Source of the DNA: Acidimicrobiia bacterium
GTDB taxonomy: Bacteria > Actinomycetota > Acidimicrobiia > Acidimicrobiales > Ilumatobacteraceae
Assembly: GCA_013815505.1 (NCBI GenBank)
Contig: JACDGA010000151.1
Span: forward strand, 1 to 5,119
DNA: 5,119 nucleotides
Direction: 5' to 3'
A program made the translations under genes and the position numbers. Positions 1-4,591 of the stretch are shown here, in pieces. Positions within the stretch are counted from its first letter, which is position 1. Each line of letters starts with the position of its first letter. The notes under the pieces are model-generated. The model had not been told where the DNA came from, did no database searches, and was given only the letters and a program-made list of their open reading frames with translations.

Positions 1-838
1 TTGAGAAGTCCTGCGGGTTGCGCACCCCGACCAGTCCACGCTCACGCATCGGGTTGACGGACACGATCGAACCGCCGTGTTCGACGACGCGCTGCAACGC
101 GGTGAGCATCCGCGGGGCGTTCGTGCCGGGGTTCTGGCCGATGACGATCACGACGTCAGCTACCTCGATGTCCTCGAGCGTGACGCTCCCCTTGCCGATG
201 CCGACCGTCGGCGCGAGCGCGACACCGGACGACTCGTGACACATGTTCGAGCAGTCCGGAAGGTTGTTCGTCCCGAGCTCGCGGACGAACAGCTGGTACA
301 GGAACGCCGCCTCGTTGGACGCTCGGCCGGATGTGTAGAACGCGGCCCGGTTCGGGTCGGGCAGCGACGCGAGTCGCTTGCCCGCCATCGCCAGCGCGTC
401 CTCCCAGCTGATCGGCTCGTAGCGATCGCTCCCCTTGCGGCGCACGATTGGTGCCGTCAGCCGGCCGGCGTCGTTGAACCACTGGTCGCTGCGGGCGGCG
501 AGCTCGTCGATCGTCTGCGTCGCCAACCACTCAGGCGTCAGCCGCGCGGAGGAGGCGGCGTCCGCCGCAGCCTTCGCGCCGTTCTCGCAGAACTCGGCGA
601 CCGAACGGTGCTTCGGATCGGGCCAGGCACACGAGGGGCAGTCGAACCCGTCGCGCTGGTTGAGCTTCGCCAGCAGCGGCAGCGTGGATCGCCAGCCCGC
701 CTGGCGCAGCGTGACGGCGACGGTGCTCGTCACCGCATCGACGCCTGCCGCGCGCGTGCTGTCGTGAGGGCGGATGACGACGTCGGCGTCGGCGTCGCTG
801 GGATCGATCGGCGGCTCGGCACGCTCGCGAGGCTCCAT
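1..838 (-). CDS. FdhF/YdeP-family molybdopterin oxidoreductase, N-terminal part (runs off left edge)
   Basis: The minus-strand frame from ATG 838-836 stays open to base 1, giving 279 residues of a family whose members are usually about 700-780 aa, so roughly the first third is present. Recognisable segments are FDCPSCAWP (residues 65-73), EFCENGAKA (82-90), SGRASNEAAFLYQLF (170-184), TNNLPDCSNMCHESSG (190-205) and IGQNPGTNAPRMLTAL (233-248). The last two belong to the molybdopterin-guanine-dinucleotide-binding fold. C200-H201 falls where formate dehydrogenases carry the Mo-ligating Cys or selenocysteine followed by His. The N-terminus has C67, C70 and C84 but not the usual four-cysteine iron-sulfur motif of FdhF, as is typical of the YdeP branch. 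Members are often labelled formate dehydrogenase-like, but the true substrate is generally unknown and acid-resistance roles have been proposed for YdeP. It is probably cytoplasmic, since no Tat-type twin-arginine signal is visible. The GTG at 841-839 is in frame and is an alternative start. Confidence 0.9.
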   Translation of the reverse strand, partial: MEPRERAEPPIDPSDADADVVIRPHDSTRAAGVDAVTSTVAVTLRQAGWRSTLPLLAKLNQRDGFDCPSCAWPDPKHRSVAEFCENGAKAAADAASSARLTPEWLATQTIDELAARSDQWFNDAGRLTAPIVRRKGSDRYEPISWEDALAMAGKRLASLPDPNRAAFYTSGRASNEAAFLYQLFVRELGTNNLPDCSNMCHESSGVALAPTVGIGKGSVTLEDIEVADVVIVIGQNPGTNAPRMLTALQRVVEHGGSIVSVNPMRERGLVGVRNPQDFS

Positions 839-846
839 CACCCCCC

Positions 847-852
847 ACGCTA
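847..852 (-). promoter_or_regulatory. Candidate -10 element of the molybdopterin oxidoreductase gene
   Basis: On the minus strand the hexamer TAGCGT fits TANNNT and its last base lies 8 nt upstream of the ATG at 838, or 5 nt upstream of the in-frame GTG at 841. A transcript starting about 7 nt after the hexamer would begin at about 840, giving essentially no 5' leader. A run of six G lies between the hexamer and the start and could mimic a Shine-Dalgarno sequence, but it is too close to the start to be convincing. No good -35 match was seen. This is inferred from position and consensus only. Confidence 0.4.
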
Positions 853-946
853 CGCCCGGAGGCACACACCTCCCAGCGCTCGACCTACCGGTCCACCACC
901 TGCTCTCAGCGAAAACATGCGGCGCGAGGAGAATGCGAAGCGGACG

Positions 947-974
947 TCGACGAACAGCCTGCGCACGCTACGTT
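947..974 (+). promoter_or_regulatory. Candidate promoter of the SDR gene, leaderless type
   Basis: The hexamer TACGTT at 969-974 fits a TANNNT -10 element. A 4-of-6 match to TTGACA (TCGACG, 947-952) lies 16 bp upstream. Only 7 nt separate the -10 from the ATG at 982, so transcription would start at about 981-982, at or next to the A of the start codon. No Shine-Dalgarno sequence precedes that ATG, which agrees with leaderless initiation. This is inferred from consensus and spacing. Confidence 0.45.
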
Positions 975-981
975 GCGGCCC

Positions 982-1890
982 ATGAGTGACGAGCTGGGGT
1001 TCGACGGACAGGTAGCGATCATCACGGGCGCCGGCGGCGGGCTCGGGCGCGAGCACGCGCTGCTGATGGCGGGGCGCGGGGCGCTCATCGTCGTGAACGA
1101 CCTCGGCGGTTCCGTCGACGGCACCGGCAGCGACCAGGGCGCCGCCGCCAAGGTGGTCGAGGAGATCAAGGCCGCAGGCGGCGAGGCGGTCGCCGACACG
1201 AACACGGTCGCCACCGTCGAGGGTGGCGAGGCGATCGTGAAGACCGCGCTCGACGCCTTCGGGCGGGTCGACATCCTCGTCAACAACGCCGGCATCCTGC
1301 GCGACAAGTCGTTCCACAACATGACCGACGACCTCGTGCAGGGAGTGCTCGACGTCCACCTCAAGGGAGCGTTCAACGTCACCGCTCCGGCGTGGAAGCA
1401 GATGCGAGAGCAGAGCTACGGGCGCGTCATCTCTACCTCGTCTGCGGCCGGGCTGTTCGGCAACTTCGGCCAGGCCAACTACGGCGCGGCGAAGATGGGG
1501 CTCGTCGGGTTCACGAAGGTGCTCGCCATCGAAGGGGCGAAGCACAACGTCAAGGCGAACGCGATCGCGCCGCTGGCGAAAACACGGATGACCGAGGACC
1601 TGCTCGGCGCGTTCGGCGACTCCGTGACGCCCGAGTACGTCTCGCCGCTCGTGACATACCTCGCGCACGAGTCGTGCGAGCCGACCGGCCGCGTGTTCTC
1701 CGTCGGCGGTGGGCGCATCGCCGAGGTCTTCGTCGCCGAGACAGCGGGCTGGGGCAGCCGCGAGCTGTCGCCAGAGGACGTGCGCGAGCACTGGGAAGAG
1801 ATCACCGATCGCGACGGGTATTCGGTTCCGACCGGCATCGCCGACGAGACCGGTCTGTACGTGACATTCCTCCAGCAGGCCGGTGCGTAG
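982..1890 (+). CDS. MFP2-like short-chain dehydrogenase, probable (R)-3-hydroxyacyl-CoA dehydrogenase
   Basis: This 302-residue classical SDR most resembles the dehydrogenase domain of peroxisomal multifunctional protein 2 (17-beta-HSD4) and its actinobacterial relatives. These oxidise (R)-3-hydroxyacyl-CoA to 3-ketoacyl-CoA with NAD in beta-oxidation of fatty acids or steroid side chains. Visible motifs are TGAGGGLG (15-22) for the dinucleotide, VVNDLGG (37-43) with D40 favouring NAD, NNAGILRDKSF (101-111), S154 within STSSAAG, and Y167-x3-K171 within NYGAAK. NFGQANYGAAKMG, PEYVSPLV and HESCEPTG are characteristic of the MFP2 group. The tetrad Asn position holds H126 (DVHLKG), as in MFP2 proteins as I recall them. 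The C-terminal tail after about 250 (GWGSRELSPEDVREHWEEI) also suits this group. No hydratase or SCP2 domain is fused, so it is a stand-alone dehydrogenase. ATG 982 was chosen over TTG 973 because of the promoter spacing. The exact acyl-CoA substrate is unknown. Confidence 0.9.
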   Translation: MSDELGFDGQVAIITGAGGGLGREHALLMAGRGALIVVNDLGGSVDGTGSDQGAAAKVVEEIKAAGGEAVADTNTVATVEGGEAIVKTALDAFGRVDILVNNAGILRDKSFHNMTDDLVQGVLDVHLKGAFNVTAPAWKQMREQSYGRVISTSSAAGLFGNFGQANYGAAKMGLVGFTKVLAIEGAKHNVKANAIAPLAKTRMTEDLLGAFGDSVTPEYVSPLVTYLAHESCEPTGRVFSVGGGRIAEVFVAETAGWGSRELSPEDVREHWEEITDRDGYSVPTGIADETGLYVTFLQQAGA

Positions 1891-1893
1891 GAT
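1888..1893 (+). promoter_or_regulatory. Candidate -10 element of the LapA-domain gene, overlapping the SDR stop codon
   Basis: The hexamer TAGGAT begins with the TAG stop codon of the SDR gene and ends 6 nt before the ATG at 1900. The usual -7 to +1 spacing puts the transcription start exactly on the A of that ATG, which would make a leaderless mRNA. No clear -35 was found, and no Shine-Dalgarno sequence fits the 9-nt gap between the genes. Read-through from the SDR gene is an alternative route of expression. Confidence 0.4.
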
Positions 1894-1899
1894 CCATCG

Positions 1900-2157
1900 A
1901 TGACCGAGTACTCGACACGAGATCACGACCGTGAGTCGGTGCAGAGCGGGCGGAGCGGTCCCTCGCCGACGCTCATCGCACTCATCGTCATCGCCGTCGC
2001 CGCGCTGATCTTCGTGCTCGCCAACCGCGACACGATCGACGTCAGCTTCTGGGCCTTCCAGGTGGAGGCGCAGACCTGGGTCGCCATCGTGATCGCGCTG
2101 GCCCTCGGCGCCCTGCTCGACCGCCTCGTCGCCGCCTGGTGGCGCCGCCGCCGCTGA
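1900..2157 (+). CDS. Small LapA-domain (DUF1049) inner membrane protein
   Basis: This 85-residue protein has a charged, disordered N-terminus (residues 1-22), then one hydrophobic helix at about 24-41, a short polar turn containing the hallmark ANRDTIDVSFW (41-51), a second helix at about 60-80 and a basic tail of WWRRRR. This two-helix hairpin with N-x-(D/E)-x-(I/V)-x-V/F between the helices is typical of the LapA/YciS domain. In Gram-negative bacteria LapA takes part in lipopolysaccharide assembly and LpxC turnover. Actinobacteria lack that pathway, so the role here is unknown. The basic tail suggests the C-terminus faces the cytoplasm by the positive-inside rule. It lies 9 nt after the SDR gene and 13 nt before the hydrolase gene, so it may form an operon with the hydrolase. 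Confidence 0.85.
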   Translation: MTEYSTRDHDRESVQSGRSGPSPTLIALIVIAVAALIFVLANRDTIDVSFWAFQVEAQTWVAIVIALALGALLDRLVAAWWRRRR

Positions 2158-2161
2158 TCGC

Positions 2162-2166
2162 GGGAG
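2162..2166 (+). promoter_or_regulatory. Ribosome binding site of the alpha/beta hydrolase
   Basis: GGGAG lies 4 nt before the GTG at 2171 and supports that GTG as the start, not a later codon. It is the clearest Shine-Dalgarno-like site in the window. Its presence at an internal operon gene contrasts with the sites missing before the putative leaderless genes. Confidence 0.5.
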
Positions 2167-2170
2167 ACGT

Positions 2171-3025
2171 GTGACCGACCACGTCGGCGACGTCGCCGTC
2201 CACCGTTTCGGCGGAACCGGCCCGCCGCTGCTCATCTCGCACGCCACCGGCTTCCACGGGTGGTGCTACGAGCCGATGGCACGCGGGCTCGCACACCAAT
2301 TCGGCACCGTCGCACTCGACTACCGGGGCCACGGCGACACCCCGGCGCCGCCCGACGGCTCTGCGGCGTGGTCCGGATTCGGCGACGACGCAGAGGCCGT
2401 GGCCGTCGCCCTGTCGCAGGAGCCTGGCGCGACCGGAGGTCTGTTCGGTTTCGGCCACTCGCTCGGCGGAGCCGGTCTCGTGATGGCGGCGAGTCGACGC
2501 CCGGGCCTGTTCCGCCGGCTCGTCCTGTACGAACCGATCATCTCCCCGCCCGGCATCGGCTTCCCCGACGACGTCGACCCCGACTCGACCCCGCTCGTGG
2601 CCGCCGCGCGTCGACGAAGAGCGACGTTCGGATCGATCGACGAGGCGTTCGCCAACTACGCCAACAAGCCGCCGCTCGCCGCGTTCGATCCCGATGCGCT
2701 GTGGGCGTACGTGTCGCACGGGTTCACGGCCGATGGCGGCGAGGTGCGGCTGAAGTGCGACCCGGGGTACGAGGCGGAGACGTTCCGGCGGGCGTTCGAT
2801 GCGCACGTCTGGGACCTGCTCTCGAGCATCGAGATCCCGGTCACGGTCATCGCCGGGACGAAGCGGCCCCACGAGAACCCCACCGTCATGGCGCCGCATG
2901 TCGCAGAGGCGCTGCCCCACGGGAGTTACCTCGCACGGCTCGATCTCGACCACTTCGGCCCGATGACGCGTCCCGATGTCGTCGCCGAGCTGGTGCGCGA
3001 CGCCTGTCAGCCCGACCTCGGCTGA
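2171..3025 (+). CDS. Alpha/beta hydrolase (serine hydrolase of unknown substrate)
   Basis: This 284-residue protein has the alpha/beta hydrolase core. The oxyanion-hole segment is LLISHATGFHGWCY (20-33), DYRGHGDT (50-57) follows, and the nucleophile elbow GHSLGG (95-100) places S97 as nucleophile. H261 in LDLDHFGPM is the catalytic histidine. The usual acid after strand 7 is not obvious: the segment IPVTVIAGTKRPHEN has no Asp at the standard position. E121 in LVLYEPI, after strand 6 and 24 residues beyond S97, is a good candidate, matching the alternative acid position known in some haloalkane dehalogenases. The cap lies at about 125-215. No signal peptide is visible, so it is probably cytoplasmic. 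It starts 13 nt after the LapA-domain gene. The substrate could be an ester, lactone or thioester; families of this kind are often annotated only as hydrolase, and I cannot narrow it further. Confidence 0.88.
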   Translation: MTDHVGDVAVHRFGGTGPPLLISHATGFHGWCYEPMARGLAHQFGTVALDYRGHGDTPAPPDGSAAWSGFGDDAEAVAVALSQEPGATGGLFGFGHSLGGAGLVMAASRRPGLFRRLVLYEPIISPPGIGFPDDVDPDSTPLVAAARRRRATFGSIDEAFANYANKPPLAAFDPDALWAYVSHGFTADGGEVRLKCDPGYEAETFRRAFDAHVWDLLSSIEIPVTVIAGTKRPHENPTVMAPHVAEALPHGSYLARLDLDHFGPMTRPDVVAELVRDACQPDLG

Positions 3026-3064
3026 CCGGCAAATTGATCGGGCGACTGACCGGCAGCCGATCGG
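3022..3064 (+). repeat. Imperfect direct repeat upstream of the nuclease gene
   Basis: CTGACCGGCA occurs at 3022-3031 and again at 3046-3055. Each copy is followed, after 4 and 3 bases respectively, by GATCGG (3036-3041 and 3059-3064). The start-to-start spacing is 24 bp, a little over two helical turns. The first copy contains the stop codon of the hydrolase gene. The pair lies about 40-80 bp upstream of the candidate -10 of the nuclease gene, so a tandem regulator-binding site is possible. A local duplication without function is also possible. Confidence 0.5.
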
Positions 3065-3065
3065 A

Positions 3066-3080
3066 CGCGGAGGCTCCGCG
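3066..3080. repeat. Near-perfect palindrome between the hydrolase and nuclease genes
   Basis: CGCGGAG and CTCCGCG (7-bp arms) flank a single central G. As RNA it could form a short GC-rich hairpin with about six pairs and a 3-nt loop. No T-run follows, so it is not a canonical intrinsic terminator. It could be an actinobacterial T-less terminator for the hydrolase gene, or an operator about 20 bp upstream of the nuclease -10 element. Confidence 0.45.
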
Positions 3081-3100
3081 CTCCTGTCACACCCCTCCCG

Positions 3101-3106
3101 TACGAT
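3101..3106 (+). promoter_or_regulatory. Candidate -10 element of the nuclease gene
   Basis: TACGAT fits TANNNT closely, and its last base is 8 nt before the ATG at 3115. The predicted transcription start is at 3113-3115, leaving a leader of 0-2 nt. No clear -35 was seen at the usual spacing. Its position directly after a palindrome and a direct repeat suggests a regulated start of the nuclease-PAP2 unit. Confidence 0.45.
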
Positions 3107-3114
3107 GATCCAGG

Positions 3115-3957
3115 ATGAGTCTGATGGTCGATGCACCCGCCTACCCGGCGCCGACGAGCCTGTCACCGAGCCGCGTCGAGGCGTTCACGTCGTGCCCGCT
3201 CTCGTTCCGGTTCGCCTCCATCGACAAGCTGCCCGAGGTGCCCAACGTCGCAGCCGTGCGGGGCTCACTCGTGCACCGCGCGCTCGAGCTCACGATGTGC
3301 GAGCCATCAGATCAGCGCACACCCGAGCTCGTGCACCGCTGCCTCGACAGGGCGATCATCGAGTACGGCACGGATCCGGAGATGTGCGCGCTCGCTCTCG
3401 ACGACGAATCGACCGCCGCGTTCCACGACCAGGCCCGACGCCTCCTCGACCGCTACCTGCAGATGGAGGATCCACGCCAGGTGCGCGCCATCGGCCTCGA
3501 GCTGCGGCTCGAGGCGAGCACCGGTGCGCTGTCGTTGCGCGGCATCATCGACCGGCTCGAGCTCGACGACGACGGCGGTTTGATCGTCACCGACTACAAG
3601 ACCGGTCGGGCGCCGTCGCCCAACTTCGAGCAGCGCCGTCTCGGCGGCGTCCACTTCTACTCGTTCCTGTGCGAGAGCGTGCTCGGCGTGCGACCGAAGG
3701 CGATCCGGCTGATGTACCTGTCGAGCGGTGAGACGATCGAGGCGCGACCCACCGACCGATCCGTGCAGTTCGTCACCACCCGCACCAACGCGGTGTTCAA
3801 CGCCGTCGAGCGGGCCTGCCGCACGGGCGACTTCCGTGCCCGCAAGGGCCCGCTCTGCGACTACTGCTCGTTCCAGCAGTGGTGTCCCGAGTTCGGTGGC
3901 GAGCCGGCGCTGGCGGCGGTCGAGGCACCGCTGCGACCCGGCGCCGTCGCCCGATGA
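3115..3957 (+). CDS. RecB-like PD-(D/E)XK nuclease with four-cysteine Fe-S site
   Basis: This 280-residue single-domain nuclease is of the RecB/AddB/Cas4 superfamily. It begins with SLSPSRVEAFTSCPLSFRF (15-33). Nuclease motifs are H54 in RGSLVHRALE, D146 in GIIDRLEL, and D160-Y161-K162 in VTDYKTG, which together bind metal and cut DNA. C27 with C248, C251 and C257 (CX2CX5C) forms the arrangement that binds a [4Fe-4S] cluster in AddB and Cas4 and pins the C-terminus to the core. The motif-IV glutamine usually found four residues before the tyrosine of QxxxY is replaced: the segment reads GGVHFYSF (177-184). No helicase domain is present and no cas gene is nearby, so this is the free-standing RecB-like exonuclease often found in Actinobacteria, probably acting in DNA repair. 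The product is probably cytoplasmic. An in-frame ATG at 3124 is a second possible start. The 3' end overlaps the PAP2 gene by 4 nt. Confidence 0.9.
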   Translation: MSLMVDAPAYPAPTSLSPSRVEAFTSCPLSFRFASIDKLPEVPNVAAVRGSLVHRALELTMCEPSDQRTPELVHRCLDRAIIEYGTDPEMCALALDDESTAAFHDQARRLLDRYLQMEDPRQVRAIGLELRLEASTGALSLRGIIDRLELDDDGGLIVTDYKTGRAPSPNFEQRRLGGVHFYSFLCESVLGVRPKAIRLMYLSSGETIEARPTDRSVQFVTTRTNAVFNAVERACRTGDFRARKGPLCDYCSFQQWCPEFGGEPALAAVEAPLRPGAVAR

Positions 3958-4541
3958 TACGGGCGCGCCCGGCGCCCGGCCGGTACCAGCTCGGCCCCCG
4001 GCTCGCCTCGTTCGACCGTGTCGTCGACCGGGCGTTCGAGCCGATGCGCGGCCGTCCCGCGCCCGACACCGTGTTCCGGGCGGCGAGCACACTCGGCGAC
4101 ATGAGCCTCGTGTGGCACCTCGTCGGCGTCGCGAGAGTGATGATCGAGGGCCGCCGTGGCCTGCGCCGAAGCCTCGTGTTCGCCGGTCTGCTGGGAGCGG
4201 AGAGCCTCGTCGTCAACCAGGGCATGAAACGGGTCTTCAACCGTCCCCGCCCCACGATCGCGGGCGAGCCGGGCCTCGAGGTGCGACGCCCACGGACGTC
4301 CAGCTTCCCGTCGGGTCACGCCTCGTCGGCGGCGTTCGCCACCGTCGTGCTGACCGACCAGGAGGGCCCGCGCAGTGCCCTGCTGTGGACGCCCATCACC
4401 ATCGTCGTCGCCGCGAGCAGGATCCACGTGCGCGTCCACCACGCGTCCGACGTGGTGGCCGGTCTTGCGGTCGGCGCCGTGCTCGGGGTGGCCGGGCGGG
4501 CTGTGTCGCGCAGGCTGCTGCGCAGCCAACTCCTCGCCTGA
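3954..4541 (+). CDS. PAP2-family membrane phosphatase
   Basis: This 195-residue type 2 phosphatidic acid phosphatase has all three signature motifs: K92-x6-R99-P100 (KRVFNRPRP), P119-S-G-H122 (SFPSGHAS), and S155-R156-x5-H162 followed by D166 (SRIHVRVHHASD). H122 and H162 are the expected catalytic histidines, with K92, R99 and R156 holding the phosphate. Hydrophobic segments at about 51-64, 73-88, 124-133, 141-157 and 164-184 suggest a polytopic protein. Members remove phosphate from lipid phosphates, such as polyprenyl pyrophosphate carriers of cell-wall synthesis or phosphatidate; the substrate here is not determined. A role like that of mycobacterial decaprenyl-phosphoryl-sugar phosphatases is possible. 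ATG 3954 overlaps the stop codon of the nuclease gene as ATGA, implying translational coupling. The same frame is open upstream to GTG 3879, but that stretch is arginine/glycine-rich shadow of the nuclease frame. Confidence 0.9.
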   Translation: MIRARPAPGRYQLGPRLASFDRVVDRAFEPMRGRPAPDTVFRAASTLGDMSLVWHLVGVARVMIEGRRGLRRSLVFAGLLGAESLVVNQGMKRVFNRPRPTIAGEPGLEVRRPRTSSFPSGHASSAAFATVVLTDQEGPRSALLWTPITIVVAASRIHVRVHHASDVVAGLAVGAVLGVAGRAVSRRLLRSQLLA

Positions 4542-4591
4542 CCCTTCACTCGGCGGGAATGATCGCCGAGGCGGCGGCGTTGACCCCCACC

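Larger units (their letters stand above)
839..981. promoter_or_regulatory. Divergent intergenic promoter region
   Basis: These 143 bases separate the divergently transcribed oxidoreductase and SDR genes, and no credible gene lies inside. Besides the two candidate -10 elements, the region holds an inverted repeat GGAGG-N6-CCTCC at 858-873, just upstream of the leftward -10. It also holds a 9-base direct repeat, CACGCTACG, at 846-854 and 964-972, each copy overlapping one of the candidate -10 hexamers. A GACGTCGAC stretch with overlapping short palindromes lies at about 943-951. A shared regulator acting on both genes is possible but unproven. Confidence 0.5.

Noticed and set aside
973..981. 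TTG 973 as the start of the SDR gene
   Set aside because: It overlaps the candidate -10 element and adds only three non-conserved residues; ATG 982 fits the promoter spacing and the usual family N-terminus.
77..985. A 302-codon plus-strand open frame across the first 1 kb
   Set aside because: The minus strand encodes conserved molybdopterin oxidoreductase segments over the same bases; the plus-strand product is Arg/Val-rich with no domain.
850..2247. A 465-codon open frame on the minus strand across the SDR and LapA-domain genes
   Set aside because: It is antisense to two genes with clear family motifs, is rich in Arg, Asp, Val and Gly as expected of GC-rich shadow frames, and shows no recognisable domain.
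2042..3166. A 374-codon minus-strand open frame antisense to the hydrolase
   Set aside because: The plus strand encodes an intact alpha/beta hydrolase here; the antisense product is arginine-rich and motif-free.
3115..3957. The four-cysteine nuclease as a CRISPR Cas4 protein
   Set aside because: No repeats, no cas1/cas2 and no other cas genes are in the window; free-standing RecB-like nucleases with the same cysteines are common in Actinobacteria.
3307..4529. Long minus-strand open frames antisense to the nuclease and PAP2 genes
   Set aside because: Both sense genes carry complete catalytic motifs, and the antisense frames are low-complexity and Arg/Ala-rich.
4529..4558. A terminator hairpin after the PAP2 gene
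   Set aside because: Only a 4-bp CGCC/GGCG pairing with a long loop and no T-run is present, which is too weak to call.
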